A DNA stretch of 64,000 nt. It comes from Azonexus sp. R2A61. Lineage in GTDB: Bacteria > Pseudomonadota > Gammaproteobacteria > Burkholderiales > Rhodocyclaceae. Under the pieces are notes generated by a model, which made no database searches, was not told the DNA's origin, and saw nothing but the letters and a program-made list of their open reading frames with translations. Location of the stretch: the NCBI RefSeq assembly GCF_021401135.1, contig NZ_JACBFO010000002.1, positions 909,587-973,586 of the forward strand, in the 5' to 3' direction. Positions 45,712 to 57,547 of this stretch are shown here, in pieces; the first letter of the stretch is position 1, and every line of letters begins with the position of its first letter. The position numbers were made by a program, and so were the translations under genes.

Positions 45712-47028
45712 ATGGACAGGAAACTGCTTTACAAGATCGTCGCCATCGTCACGATGTCGATCCTTCTGCTGATACCGCTGGCGCTGATCGAGGGGCAGAT
45801 TCGCGAGCGCAGCCAGCGGCAGCATGAGGTGCAGCAGAACATTGCCGAGAGTTCGGCCGGGGCACAGACGCTGATCGGGCCGATTGTCGTGCTGCGTTAC
45901 CGCGAGCGCCTGCGCGAGACGCGGGTGGCGCCGGATACCGGCAAGGTCACCGAGAGCACGCGGGTGGTCGAGCATCGGCGGCTGGTGGCGCCGGAGTCGC
46001 TGAGCATCGAGGGCGACGTCAAGGTCGAGACGCGCCAGCGCGGCATTTACCAGGCGCGGCTGTTCCACCTCGACAGCCAGGTCGCTGGCCGTTTCCGCTT
46101 CAACGCGCCACCACCGGGCGGCGATGCCGAGCTGCTCGACCTGCAGGCGACGCTGGTCGTCGGCCTGTCCGATCCGCGCGGCGTGGCCAGCGATCCGGAG
46201 GTGACGATCAACGGCCAGCGCCACCGTTTCGCCAGCGGCAAGGTCGATCCGGAAATCATGCCCTTGCAGCCGTTGACCGTGACACTCGGGCGCATCGAGG
46301 CGGGCAAGCCCTACGATTTCTCGCTGGCCTTTCCGCTGCACCTGACCGGTACCACACGCCTGGCCATCGCGCCGGTTGGCGAGAGCAACCGCATCGCGCT
46401 GAAGTCGGCCTGGCCGCATCCGAACTTCGGCGGCCGCTTCCTGCCGCGCGAGCGCAGCGTCGGTGCCGACGGTTTCAACGCCCGCTGGGAAGTCTCCCAC
46501 CTCGCCCGCAACTTCGACAACGCGCTCAACCCGAACAGTGGCGAGGCGCTGGCGATCGACTTCATCAACCCGGTCAACGTCTATCTGCAATCGGAGCGCG
46601 CGGTGAAGTACGGCGTGCTGTTCATCGTGCTGACCTTCGCCGGCTTCTTCCTCACCGAAATCCTGCGCCGGGCGCCTATCCATCCGCTGCAATACCTGCT
46701 GGTCGGGCTGGCGCTGGCGATCTTCTTCCTGCTGCTGATCGCCTTCTCCGAGCACATGCCCTTCGCCACCGCCTACGGCCTGTCGGCGGCGGCCTGCATC
46801 GTGCTGATCGGCTGGTACCTGGCCGGCGCACTCGGCGGCTGGCGTCAGGGCGCAGCCTTCGGCGCCGGGCTGAGCGGGCTTTACGGCGTGCTCTTCGGCG
46901 TGCTGCGTTCGGAAGACAACGCGCTGCTGATGGGCAGCCTGCTGCTCTTCGCGGCGCTCGGCGCGACCATGCTGGCGACCCGCCGACTCGACTGGTACGG
47001 CCTCGGCCGCAAGGCGGAGGACGCCTGA
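45712..47028 (+). CDS. creD: CreD inner membrane protein
   Basis: CreD is an inner-membrane protein induced by CreBC and linked to envelope integrity and beta-lactam response; its molecular function is unknown. The 438-aa protein has one N-terminal helix (residues 8-27), a large periplasmic domain (about 28-300) and a C-terminal cluster of five to six helices (about 301-430). Typical features are GPIVVLRYRERLRE and FTLTFAGFFLTE-like LTFAGFFLTEILRRAPIHP. A ribosome site AGGGAG sets ATG at 45712. It shares one base with the start of the glycosidase gene, so the two are coupled. Confidence 0.92.
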   Translation: MDRKLLYKIVAIVTMSILLLIPLALIEGQIRERSQRQHEVQQNIAESSAGAQTLIGPIVVLRYRERLRETRVAPDTGKVTESTRVVEHRRLVAPESLSIEGDVKVETRQRGIYQARLFHLDSQVAGRFRFNAPPPGGDAELLDLQATLVVGLSDPRGVASDPEVTINGQRHRFASGKVDPEIMPLQPLTVTLGRIEAGKPYDFSLAFPLHLTGTTRLAIAPVGESNRIALKSAWPHPNFGGRFLPRERSVGADGFNARWEVSHLARNFDNALNPNSGEALAIDFINPVNVYLQSERAVKYGVLFIVLTFAGFFLTEILRRAPIHPLQYLLVGLALAIFFLLLIAFSEHMPFATAYGLSAAACIVLIGWYLAGALGGWRQGAAFGAGLSGLYGVLFGVLRSEDNALLMGSLLLFAALGATMLATRRLDWYGLGRKAEDA

Positions 47029-48317
47029 TGCCGGCCGGCACCGCGTTCGGCCGCGGCGCGGCGACGCTGGCGGCGAGCCTCTGGCCGCTGGCGCTGCTGC
47101 CCTCGGCCTGGCATTACCAGCATCCGCTGCTGTTCAGCCTGCGCCACGGCGAAAGCGTGCTGCTCTGGGGCCTGCCGCTACTCGGGCTGCTCGGCTGGCG
47201 GCGGCTGCCGGGCCTCGCCCGGGTGCTGCTGCTCGGCGTCGGGCTGCTGCTCGGCTGGCAGGCGCTCGACTACCGCTTGCAGCGCGAGGCGGTGCTCGCC
47301 GCCGGGCCGGCAATGCGCGCGGTCGGCCGGCATTTCGTCGTCGGCTACACCGCTGTCGACGAAGTCCGCGAGCTGGCGGCCAAGGGGCTGATCGGCGGCA
47401 TCTACGTCGGCCGGCGCAACGTGCGCGGGCGCAGCCTGGCCGAGGTGCGCACCGAGATCGCCGGCCTGCAGGCGGTGCGCGCCCGGGCCGGTTTGCCACC
47501 GCTGATCGTCGCCGCCGACCAGGAAGGTGGCCCGGTCAATCACCTGTCGCCGCTGCTCGAACGCCTGCCGCCACTGGCCGGCGTCGCCGACCAGCCCGAC
47601 CCCGGCATCGCCGCGCAGGCCTACGGCGCACGCCAGGGCGGCGCGCTGGCCGGGCTCGGCGTGACGCTCAATTTCGGCCCGGTGGTCGACCTGCGCCCGG
47701 CTAACCAACCAGCCGGCGACATGTTCAGCGACATCCCGGCGCGTGCCATCGGCAGCGATCCGGAAGGCGTCGCCGAAGTCGCCGCCGGCTATCTCGACGG
47801 CCTCGCCGCCAGCGGCGTGCGCGGCACGCTGAAGCATTTTCCCGGTCTGGGGCGGGTTGACCGTGACACGCACCTGCACCCGGCCCGCTTGAGCGAAACG
47901 CCGGCCGAACTGGCCGCCGACTGGCTGCCCTTCCGCACCCTGGCCGGCCACGCCGGCAGCGCACTGATGCTCGGCCACGTGACGCTGGACGCGCTCGACC
48001 CCTACCGTGCCGCCTCGCACTCGCCGGCCATCGTCCGGCTGCTGCGCAATGACTGGGCCTACGACGGCGTGCTGGTCACCGACGACCTGAACATGGGCGC
48101 GGTATACAGCCAGGGCATCGGCAAGGTCGCCAGCGAAGCGCTCAATGCCGGCGTCGACCTGGTGCTCGTCAGCTACGATCCGCGCCAGGTCTACCGGGCG
48201 ATTTTCGCGGCGGCGCAAGCGCTGGAACGGGGCCGCATTGACCCGGCCCGGCTGACCGCGGGCGACCGCCGGCTGCAGGCGCTCAACCGGCCGCCGGCTG
48301 GCGCAGCGGCAACGTGA
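47028..48317 (+). CDS. Membrane-anchored NagZ-like GH3 beta-N-acetylglucosaminidase
   Basis: A 429-aa glycoside hydrolase family 3 protein. About 85 N-terminal residues form two to three membrane helices, which ordinary NagZ lacks. The catalytic domain has the NagZ-type loop KHFPGLGRVDRDTH near residue 275, with the Asp-His dyad used as acid/base in this group, and the nucleophile Asp in VLVTDDLNMGA near 350. GADQEGG-like AADQEGGPVNHL near 162 is also present. Overlap with creD (TGATG) suggests a joint role in peptidoglycan turnover or sensing under CreB control. Which side of the membrane the domain faces is uncertain. Confidence 0.85.
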   Translation: MPAGTAFGRGAATLAASLWPLALLPSAWHYQHPLLFSLRHGESVLLWGLPLLGLLGWRRLPGLARVLLLGVGLLLGWQALDYRLQREAVLAAGPAMRAVGRHFVVGYTAVDEVRELAAKGLIGGIYVGRRNVRGRSLAEVRTEIAGLQAVRARAGLPPLIVAADQEGGPVNHLSPLLERLPPLAGVADQPDPGIAAQAYGARQGGALAGLGVTLNFGPVVDLRPANQPAGDMFSDIPARAIGSDPEGVAEVAAGYLDGLAASGVRGTLKHFPGLGRVDRDTHLHPARLSETPAELAADWLPFRTLAGHAGSALMLGHVTLDALDPYRAASHSPAIVRLLRNDWAYDGVLVTDDLNMGAVYSQGIGKVASEALNAGVDLVLVSYDPRQVYRAIFAAAQALERGRIDPARLTAGDRRLQALNRPPAGAAAT

Positions 48318-49716
48318 CGCGGAAACGGCTGCCCTGGCCCGGCTGGCTGAAGGCGCCGATCGTCCCGCCGTGGATCGAGACGATCGCGTAGGCGACCGAC
48401 AGGCCCAACCCCATGCCGGCACCGGGCGGCTTGGTGGTGAAGAAGGGATCGAAGATGCGCGACAGGTTTTCCGGGGCGATGCCGCGACCGGTATCGACGA
48501 TATCGACCCAGGCCTCGTCGCCACCGACGCCAGTGCGAATGCCGACGCTGCCGACACCGTCGATCGCCTCGACGGCGTTGGTCAGCAGGTTCTTGAACAC
48601 CTCGGCCAGTTCCGACGGCCGGCACTCGAGTTCAGGGACGCCGGCATAAACCGGCAGAAAGCGGATCCGTTCGCCGGCAAGCGGCGCGATTCGCGCCCAC
48701 GCCGCGTCGAGCATCTCCTGCAGCGCCGCCCGGCGGCTGCCGCTGCCCTGGGCATGCGCCAGCACGCGCAGGCTGGCGACCATGGTCGCCAGGCGGCCCG
48801 TTCCCTTGAGCGATTCGTCGAGCAGATCGAGCGTATCCTGCCGCAGGAAATCGAAATCCATCGCCTGCTTGGCTGCGGCAATCTCCGCCAACAGCGGCGA
48901 CTCGGGGGACATGCCGGATTCGCCTCGTCGGTAGCGGTCGAGCAGGTCCAGCATGCTGCCGACGTAGCGCCGGAGCGCCTCCAGGTTGGACTGGACGAAA
49001 CCAATCGGATTACTGATCTCGTGCGCCAGCCCGGCCGACAGCTGGAAGATCGCCGCCAGCTTTTCCGCCTGCAGCAGGCGCCCCTGGGTTTCGTCGAGCT
49101 TGCGCTCGAGCAGGCGGCGATGGGTTTCCGAGCGGAAGCGTTCGGTCACATCAAGAAAGCTGACCACTCGTTTGACCCCGGCCCAGACGGCCGGCTGCGG
49201 CTGCGAACGCCACTCGATGACACGACCGTCGAGGCATTCGAGCGTTTCGCGCCAATTGGCGTCGGCTTGCCCGCACAAGCGCGCGAGACTGTCGCTGAAC
49301 GCCTGCGGTTCGGACAATTGCGCCAGCACTGCGGCCATCACCTCCTCGTGCCGCCAAAAGGCGATGACCTCGTCGGGAATCCGGAACAAGCTGACCAGCT
49401 GCGAATTGAAACGAATGATGCGGTCGTCGACATCGAGCGCCAAAATGCCTTCGTCGGACGATTCCAGGATGGTGCCCAGCAGTTGCAGCAGGTTCTCCGT
49501 CTGCGCCTCCGCTTCGAGCCGTTCAGCCGCCTGCCGGACACGGTCGGCGACGCAGGACTGGTGGCGTTCGAGCGCCAGCGCCAGCAGCGCAGTCAGGGTT
49601 TCGCCCGCCAATGTCTCTCCGCGGGCCAACTGCGTCAGACAGGCCTCGACGGCGGGCGGACGCTCCGCTGCCGCCGGGAAGGAGCGTTCGATCAGGTTGC
49701 GTATCCGGTCATCCAT
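48283..49716 (-). CDS. PAS-domain sensor histidine kinase, soluble
   Basis: A 477-aa kinase with an N-terminal helical region, a PAS domain (about 110-220, ILESSDEGILALDVDDRIIRF), a coiled coil, an atypical HisKA (LSAGLAHEISNPIGFVQSNL, His near residue 250) of the NtrB-like or CckA-like kind, and a HATPase domain (FKNLLTNAVEAIDG, DTGRGIAPENLSRIFDPFFTT, GLGLSVAYAIV). No membrane segment is seen, so it senses a cytoplasmic signal. The start at 49716 has CGAGGTG upstream. It overlaps the glycosidase gene by 35 bases tail to tail. No cognate regulator is adjacent; the nearest orphan receiver protein is at 32.6 kb. Confidence 0.87.
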   Translation of the reverse strand: MDDRIRNLIERSFPAAAERPPAVEACLTQLARGETLAGETLTALLALALERHQSCVADRVRQAAERLEAEAQTENLLQLLGTILESSDEGILALDVDDRIIRFNSQLVSLFRIPDEVIAFWRHEEVMAAVLAQLSEPQAFSDSLARLCGQADANWRETLECLDGRVIEWRSQPQPAVWAGVKRVVSFLDVTERFRSETHRRLLERKLDETQGRLLQAEKLAAIFQLSAGLAHEISNPIGFVQSNLEALRRYVGSMLDLLDRYRRGESGMSPESPLLAEIAAAKQAMDFDFLRQDTLDLLDESLKGTGRLATMVASLRVLAHAQGSGSRRAALQEMLDAAWARIAPLAGERIRFLPVYAGVPELECRPSELAEVFKNLLTNAVEAIDGVGSVGIRTGVGGDEAWVDIVDTGRGIAPENLSRIFDPFFTTKPPGAGMGLGLSVAYAIVSIHGGTIGAFSQPGQGSRFRVTLPLRQPAAG

Positions 49717-49893
49717 GAGACACCTCGGCAACGATTGATGGCTGGCGCGCGCCCGGCCACCCTCTCTGCGATCCAGCATAGCACGTGTCGCAGGCCCTCC
49801 GGCAAGCCGTTCCGACAGCAAAACGGGGGCGGAGAAGACATCCCGGAGGCAACTGGCGAAGCCCCGGCAAAACGCAGCGACAACAGCCGCCTC

Positions 49894-49902
49894 TGCTAGA
49901 AT
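49894..49902 (+). promoter_or_regulatory. Extended -10 box before tyrS
   Basis: TGCTAGAAT fits an extended -10 (TGn-TANNNT) and would place the transcript start near 49909, giving a roughly 58-base leader that includes the hairpin at 49922-49944. No good -35 is present, as is usual with extended -10 promoters. Confidence 0.4.
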
Positions 49903-49921
49903 CTCGGGTCCGATTTTTCCG

Positions 49922-49944
49922 GTGCCGCCCCGTCAGGGCGGCAC
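49922..49944 (+). other. GC-rich hairpin in tyrS leader
   Basis: GTGCCGCCC (49922-49930) pairs with GGGCGGCAC (49936-49944) around CGTCA. It ends 7 bases before the CTGGAG ribosome site, and no T-run follows. It may affect translation initiation or mRNA stability. Confidence 0.5.
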
Positions 49945-49966
49945 TTCGCCCCTGGAGCCATTCGCC

Positions 49967-51241
<1,275 letters not shown>

Positions 51242-51256
51242 CTTTCCGGAGCCATC

Positions 51257-52012
51257 TTGGACTTCCTTCTCTCGCCCGAAATCTGGATCGCCTTCTTCAC
51301 GCTGACCGCGCTGGAGCTGGTGCTCGGTATCGACAACATCATCTTCATCTCGATCATCGTCGACAAGCTGCCGAAGGAAACGCGCGAAGTGGCGCGCAAG
51401 CTCGGGCTGTTCCTGGCGATGTTCATGCGCATCGGCCTGCTCGTCGCGCTGTCGTGGATCGTCGGCCTGACCGAACCGCTGCTCACCGTCTTCGGCTACG
51501 GCTTCTCCGGCCGCGACATCATCCTGATCGGCGGCGGCCTGTTCCTGATCTGGAAAAGCACCGGCGAAGTACACCAGTTGCTCGAAGGCGAGGAAGGCGA
51601 AGCATCGCGCAAGGTCGCCAACAGCTTCGCCGGCGTCATCCTGCAAATCATGATGATCGACATCGTCTTCTCGCTCGATTCGATCATCACCGCCGTCGGC
51701 ATGGTCCGCGAAGTCGGCGTGATGATCGCCGCCGTCGTCGCTTCGGTCGGCCTGATGATGCTGTTCGCCGGCGCCATCGGCCGTTTCGTGTCCGACCATC
51801 CGACGATCAAGATGCTGGCGTTGTCCTTCCTCGTCGTCGTCGGCGTCGTGCTGATCGCCGACGGCTTCGGCCACCATGTGCCGAAGGGCTACATCTACTT
51901 CGCGATGGCTTTCTCGGTCGCCGTCGAAATGCTCAACATCCGCCTGCGCAAGAGCGCGGGCAAGCCGGTGGACCTGCGCGAACCTTACGTGCGGGAAGAA
52001 CAGGGCGGCTGA
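51257..52012 (+). CDS. TerC-family integral membrane protein
   Basis: A 251-aa protein with about seven membrane helices. The TerC signature is clear: LTALELVLGIDNIIFISIIVD near the N-terminus and MMIDIVFSLDSIITAVGM near residue 132, each with acidic residues inside helices, suggestive of metal-ion binding. TerC proteins are linked to tellurite resistance and, in related families, manganese export or insertion of exoenzymes. The start is TTG at 51257 with CCGGAG upstream; no ATG fits. It lies between tyrS and hda, with only two bases to the hda start. Confidence 0.88.
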   Translation: MDFLLSPEIWIAFFTLTALELVLGIDNIIFISIIVDKLPKETREVARKLGLFLAMFMRIGLLVALSWIVGLTEPLLTVFGYGFSGRDIILIGGGLFLIWKSTGEVHQLLEGEEGEASRKVANSFAGVILQIMMIDIVFSLDSIITAVGMVREVGVMIAAVVASVGLMMLFAGAIGRFVSDHPTIKMLALSFLVVVGVVLIADGFGHHVPKGYIYFAMAFSVAVEMLNIRLRKSAGKPVDLREPYVREEQGG

Positions 52013-52014
52013 CC

Positions 52015-52668
52015 GTGCGCCAGCTCCTGCTCGACCTGCTGCCCGACAGCCCGCCCGGCCTCGACAACTTCGTTGCCGGCACCAATGCCGAAACGGTTGC
52101 CGCGCTGACCGCCTGGCTGGCTGGCGCCACCGAGGATCCCTCGTTCTATCTGTACGGCGAGCCAGGCTGCGGCCGCAGCCACCTGCTGCAGGCCAGCGGT
52201 TTCGCTTACATCGACGCCGCACGCGACCCGGCGCTGAAAACGGCCGGCGACGACGAACTGCTGGCGGTCGACAACGTCGAGTCGCTCGACGAAACCGGCC
52301 AGATCGCCCTGTTCAACCAGTTCAACCGGCTGAAAATGGCCGGCGGACGCTTGTTGACCGCAGCCGGCCAGCCACCGCAACACCTGGCGCTGCGCGAGGA
52401 CCTGCGCACCCGGCTGGGCTCCGGGCTAATCTACCGGCTGCAGCCGCTGTCCGATGCCGAAAAGGCCGAAGCGCTGGCCGCCCAGGCCCGCGACCGCGCC
52501 CTCAAGCTCGGCCCGGAAGCCATCGATTACCTGCTGCGCCACGCCCCGCGCGACATGCGCACGCTGTCCGACTTCGTCGTCGCCCTCGACCGCTACACGC
52601 TCGAACACAAACGCGCGGTGACGCTGCCGCTGCTGCGCGAACTGCTCACCCAGGAAACCTCGTCATGA
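52015..52668 (+). CDS. hda: Hda, DnaA regulatory inactivator
   Basis: Hda stimulates ATP hydrolysis by DnaA after initiation, together with the DNA-loaded sliding clamp. The 217-aa AAA+ protein starts at GTG 52015 with MRQLLLDLLPDSPPGLDNF. It contains a clamp-binding-like N-terminus (QLLLDL), a Walker A-related GEPGCGRSHLLQA near residue 48, a Walker B-like LLAVDNVESL and a sensor region ending in the lid domain. It is shorter than E. coli Hda (about 233-248 aa) but otherwise usual. Its stop overlaps the HAD gene start (ATGA). Confidence 0.88.
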   Translation: MRQLLLDLLPDSPPGLDNFVAGTNAETVAALTAWLAGATEDPSFYLYGEPGCGRSHLLQASGFAYIDAARDPALKTAGDDELLAVDNVESLDETGQIALFNQFNRLKMAGGRLLTAAGQPPQHLALREDLRTRLGSGLIYRLQPLSDAEKAEALAAQARDRALKLGPEAIDYLLRHAPRDMRTLSDFVVALDRYTLEHKRAVTLPLLRELLTQETSS

Positions 52669-53333
52669 ATCTCGCCCTCTTTGACCTCGACAACACCCTG
52701 CTGGCCGGCGATTCGGATTTCGAATGGGCGCAGTTCCTGATTTCGCGCGGCGTCGTCGACCGCGAGCTCCAGGAAGCGAAGAATCGGCAGTTCTACGAGC
52801 AGTACAAGGCCGGCACGCTGGACATCCAGGCATTCCTCGCCTTCCAGCTGCAACCGCTGGCCCGCCACCCGCGCGCCGAACTCGACGCCTGGCACGCCGA
52901 GTACATGGAACGCCACATCCGGCCGATCATGACCGCCAAGGCGAAAGCCCTGGTCGCCGAACATCTGGCGGCCGGCGACGTATGCGTCGTCGTCACCGCC
53001 ACCAACAGCTTCGTCACCGGCCCGATCGCCCGCGAATTCGGCATTCCCCACCTGATCGGCGCAATTCCTGCGGTCGACGTGGGTAACGGTGCATTTTCCG
53101 GCGCGCCGACCGGCGTACCGTCGTTCCAGGGCGGCAAGATCGTCCGCGTCGAACAATGGCTGGAGGCCCAGGGCCTGTGGTGGGGCAGTTTCGCCAACAC
53201 CAGCTTCTACAGCGATTCGCACAACGACCTGCCGTTGATGCAACGGGTGAAGACACCGGTCGCCGTCGACCCGGACGATAAATTGCGCGCGCATGCCACG
53301 GAAATGGGCTGGAAAATCATCAGTCTGCGGTAA
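52665..53333 (+). CDS. HAD-IB family phosphatase (SerB-like)
   Basis: A 222-aa HAD-superfamily hydrolase. Motif I is FDLDNTLLAGDSDF (nucleophile Asp at residue 7), motif II VVTATNSF near 106, motif III lysine in GGKIVRVEQW and motif IV YSDSHNDLPLM near 183, giving a subclass IB, phosphoserine-phosphatase-like protein. The true substrate is uncertain. In proteobacteria this family often sits between hda and pcnB, as here. The start overlaps the hda stop. The stop codon lies inside a hairpin (53325-53351). One stretch, PAVDVGNG, is encoded at a GTCGAC half-palindrome. Confidence 0.85.
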   Translation: MNLALFDLDNTLLAGDSDFEWAQFLISRGVVDRELQEAKNRQFYEQYKAGTLDIQAFLAFQLQPLARHPRAELDAWHAEYMERHIRPIMTAKAKALVAEHLAAGDVCVVVTATNSFVTGPIAREFGIPHLIGAIPAVDVGNGAFSGAPTGVPSFQGGKIVRVEQWLEAQGLWWGSFANTSFYSDSHNDLPLMQRVKTPVAVDPDDKLRAHATEMGWKIISLR

Positions 53334-53351
53334 AATCGCGGTTTTCCGCAG
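53325..53351 (+). other. Hairpin over the HAD stop codon
   Basis: CTGCGG (53325-53330) and CCGCAG (53346-53351) pair, with inner AAAA/TTTT extending the stem past one unpaired T. The TAA stop lies in the stem. It shares the CTGCGG/CCGCAG arms of the dispersed palindrome and may be a diverged, loop-expanded copy. Confidence 0.4.
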
Positions 53352-53385
53352 TCCGGACGACGCTGTCGCCGCTTCCGCCCCACCC

Positions 53386-54732
53386 GTGATCCGAAAATTC
53401 ATCTCCCGCGTCCTGCGCGGCAAGAAACCGGCCGCCCGATTCGGCGAACCGGCCGTCATTCCCGTTTCCAGCCACGGCATCACCCGCGATCGCCTGTCCA
53501 GCGGCAGCCGGCGTACTTGCGAAGGCCTGCAGGCAGCCGGCTTCAAGGCCTATGTCGTCGGCGGCGCCGTGCGCGACCTGCTGATCGGCGCCGAGCCCAA
53601 GGATTTCGACGTCGCCACCGACGCCACGCCGGAAGAGGTGCGCCGCTGTTTCCGCCGCTCGCGCATCATCGGCCGGCGTTTCCAGATCGTCCATGTGATG
53701 ATGGGCCAGGAGGTCATCGAAGTGACCACCTTCCGCGGTCAACTCGACGAAAACACCAAAACCGACGAGCACGGCCGCGTGCTGCACGACAACGTCTTCG
53801 GCACCCAGGCCGAAGACGCCGCCCGTCGCGATTTCACCGCCAACGCGCTGTACTACGACCCGAGCAGCGAAACGGTGCTCGACTACCACCACGGCGTCGG
53901 CGACCTGAAAGCGAAGACGCTGCGCATGATCGGCGAGCCGCGCGCGCGCTACCGCGAAGACCCGGTGCGCATGCTGCGCGCCGTCCGGCTGGCCGCCAAG
54001 CTCGGTCTATCGATCGATCCGGCAGCCAAGAAGCCGATCCGCGAGATGGCCGACTTGCTCGAGAACGTGCCGGCCGCGCGCCTGTTCGACGAGATGCTCA
54101 AGTTGCTGACTTCGGGCCATTCGGTCAAGTGCATCACGCAGTTGCGCGACGAAGGCCTGCACCACGGCCTGCTGCCGCTGCTCGACGTGATCCTCGAACA
54201 GCCGATGGGCGAGAAGTTCGTCATGCTGGCACTGGCCAACACCGACGAGCGCGTCCGCCGCGGCAAGGGCACCTCACCCGGCTTCCTGTTCGCCACGCTG
54301 CTCTGGCACGAGGTGCTGGCGCACTGGGACAAATTGAAGGCCAAGGGCGAATCGAAGATTCCGGCGCTGTTCCAGGCGATGGATACGGTGCTCGACGTGC
54401 AGGGCGAGAAGCTCGCCATCACCCGCCGCATCGCCGGCGACATCAAGGACATCTGGGCCCTGCAGCCGCGCTTCGAACAACGCGCCGGCAAGCGGCCGTA
54501 TGCGCTGCTCGAACATCCGCGCTTCCGCGCCGGCTACGACTTCCTGCTGCTGCGCGCACAGGCCGGCGAGCTGGACATGGACGTCGTCGAATGGTGGTCG
54601 CATTTCCAGAATGCCGACGGTGAAAAACGCGGCCAGATGCTGCTGCCGGACACCGGTGCCGACAAGAAGAAACGCCGGCGTCGGCGCAAGAAACCGGCCG
54701 GCGAATCCGTCGACCGCAGCGACGCCGCCTGA
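53386..54732 (+). CDS. pcnB: Poly(A) polymerase I
   Basis: PcnB adds poly(A) tails to RNA 3' ends and promotes decay. The 448-aa protein shows the class II nucleotidyltransferase core: FKAYVVGGAVRDLLIG near residue 51, the catalytic pair in KDFDVATDA near 70, RRFQIVHV, and RRDFTANALYYD near 148. A C-terminal Lys/Arg-rich tail (KKKRRRRRRKKP) is typical of bacterial PcnB. The start is taken as GTG at 53386, as upstream codons lie in the hairpin region; this is not certain. The last codons (SVDRSDAA) encode a GTCGACCGCA copy. Confidence 0.9.
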   Translation: MIRKFISRVLRGKKPAARFGEPAVIPVSSHGITRDRLSSGSRRTCEGLQAAGFKAYVVGGAVRDLLIGAEPKDFDVATDATPEEVRRCFRRSRIIGRRFQIVHVMMGQEVIEVTTFRGQLDENTKTDEHGRVLHDNVFGTQAEDAARRDFTANALYYDPSSETVLDYHHGVGDLKAKTLRMIGEPRARYREDPVRMLRAVRLAAKLGLSIDPAAKKPIREMADLLENVPAARLFDEMLKLLTSGHSVKCITQLRDEGLHHGLLPLLDVILEQPMGEKFVMLALANTDERVRRGKGTSPGFLFATLLWHEVLAHWDKLKAKGESKIPALFQAMDTVLDVQGEKLAITRRIAGDIKDIWALQPRFEQRAGKRPYALLEHPRFRAGYDFLLLRAQAGELDMDVVEWWSHFQNADGEKRGQMLLPDTGADKKKRRRRRKKPAGESVDRSDAA

Positions 54733-54777
54733 GCGCGGTCGACCGGCTTTTTTCCCGAAAATCCCCGTAGACCGCAG

Positions 54778-55254
54778 ATGAGCCTTGCCTACGTCGCCCT
54801 CGGCGCCAACCTCGGCGATCCTGTCGCCACTGTCGAAGCCGCCTTCGCGGCGCTGGCCGGCCTGCCGCAGAGTACGCTGCGCGGCCGCTCGGCGCTGTAC
54901 CGCACGGCGCCGGTCGGCATAGAGACGCAACCGGAATTCGTCAACGCCGCCGCCTGCCTCGACACCACGCTGGCACCGGAAGCCCTGCTCGACGCCCTGC
55001 TCGCCATCGAACAGGATTTCGGACGCGTGCGTGCCGAACGCAACGGTCCGCGCACACTCGATCTCGACGTGCTGCTCTACGATGAACAGGTGCTCGATAC
55101 ACCGCGCCTGACCCTGCCGCATCCGCGCCTGCACCTGCGCGCCTTCGTGCTGCAACCGCTGGCCGAGCTTGCACCGGCGCTGCGCATTCCCGGCCGCGGT
55201 ACGTTGGCCGCCTGGCTACCGGCCGTCGCCAACCAGGGCATCCGCCGCCTTTAA
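54778..55254 (+). CDS. folK: HPPK, 6-hydroxymethyl-dihydropterin pyrophosphokinase
   Basis: FolK transfers pyrophosphate from ATP to 6-hydroxymethyl-7,8-dihydropterin in folate synthesis. The 158-aa protein has [19 protein letters not shown] at the N-terminus and the signature [13 protein letters not shown] near residue 93, including the two magnesium-binding Asp residues. [14 protein letters not shown] follows. The ATG at 54778 has no clear ribosome site; it follows GTAGACCGCAG, a variant of the dispersed palindrome, which may have displaced the native leader. The gene sits between pcnB and panB, a conserved pcnB-folK-panB-panC order. Confidence 0.95.
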   Translation: MSLAYVALGANLGDPVATVEAAFAALAGLPQSTLRGRSALYRTAPVGIETQPEFVNAAACLDTTLAPEALLDALLAIEQDFGRVRAERNGPRTLDLDVLLYDEQVLDTPRLTLPHPRLHLRAFVLQPLAELAPALRIPGRGTLAAWLPAVANQGIRRL

Positions 55255-55318
55255 CCCAGCTTGCACACCGGGCGTCGCTGTGTATCCTAGGCGTCCGTTT
55301 CACGACAGCGAGTCATCC

Positions 55319-56978
<1,660 letters not shown>

Positions 56979-57005
56979 ACTGCGGGAAAATCATAATTAT
57001 GGCGG

Positions 57006-57033
57006 TTGACAGAGGGTCTGTTGCCGTTAAAAT
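57006..57033 (+). promoter_or_regulatory. Strong sigma70 promoter of panD
   Basis: TTGACA (57006-57011), a 16-base spacer and TAAAAT (57028-57033) lie 32 bases before the panD ATG. The -35 is a perfect consensus, so panD is likely transcribed on its own as well as from panBC. Confidence 0.75.
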
Positions 57034-57065
57034 GCGCTTCCCCAACTCTCCGGATGAGTGAAACC

Positions 57066-57449
57066 ATGCAGAGAACGATGTTGAAATCCAAGTTGCATCG
57101 CGTGACCACGACGCACGCCGACCTGCACTACGAGGGTTCCTGCGCGATCGACGAAGACCTGCTTGAAGCTGCCAACATCAAGGAATACGAGCAGATCGAC
57201 ATCTGGAACGTGAACAACGGCGAACGCTTCACGACCTATGCGATCCGTGCCGAACGCGGATCGGGCGTCATCTCGGTCAACGGTTCGGCTGCCCGTCGCG
57301 CCGCACCCGGCGACATCCTGATCATTGCCACCTTCGCGATCTACAACGAAGTCGAACTGGCCAAGCACGAGCCGGAACTGATCTACGTCGATTCGCAGAA
57401 CCGCATCGCCCGCCGCGGCCACAAGATTCCGGTCCAGGCGGCCGCCTGA
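57066..57449 (+). CDS. panD: Aspartate 1-decarboxylase
   Basis: PanD converts aspartate to beta-alanine for pantothenate synthesis. The 127-aa proenzyme starts [20 protein letters not shown] and contains the self-cleavage site YEGSC, where cleavage between Gly24 and Ser25 forms the catalytic pyruvoyl group. Downstream [19 protein letters not shown] is also conserved. The start at 57066 was chosen because it opens the conserved N-terminus, although no strong ribosome site is visible. The gene completes panB-panC-panD and is followed by a terminator. Confidence 0.96.
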   Translation: MQRTMLKSKLHRVTTTHADLHYEGSCAIDEDLLEAANIKEYEQIDIWNVNNGERFTTYAIRAERGSGVISVNGSAARRAAPGDILIIATFAIYNEVELAKHEPELIYVDSQNRIARRGHKIPVQAAA

Positions 57450-57474
57450 GCGAACGCCCGTTTCCGTTCGGTGA

Positions 57475-57499
57475 AAACCCGCCTTCCGGCGGGTTTTTT
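57475..57499 (+). terminator. Terminator after panD
   Basis: AAACCCGCC (57475-57483) pairs with GGCGGGTTT (57488-57496) around TTCC, running into TTTTTT. Strong rho-independent terminator. Confidence 0.93.
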
Positions 57500-57547
57500 G
57501 TTTTGGTTACAATGGCCTGACAATATTCACAAAACAATGGAGACAAG

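Noticed and set aside
49922..49944. tyrS leader hairpin as a rho-independent terminator
   Set aside because: No T-run follows, and it lies immediately before the tyrS ribosome site.
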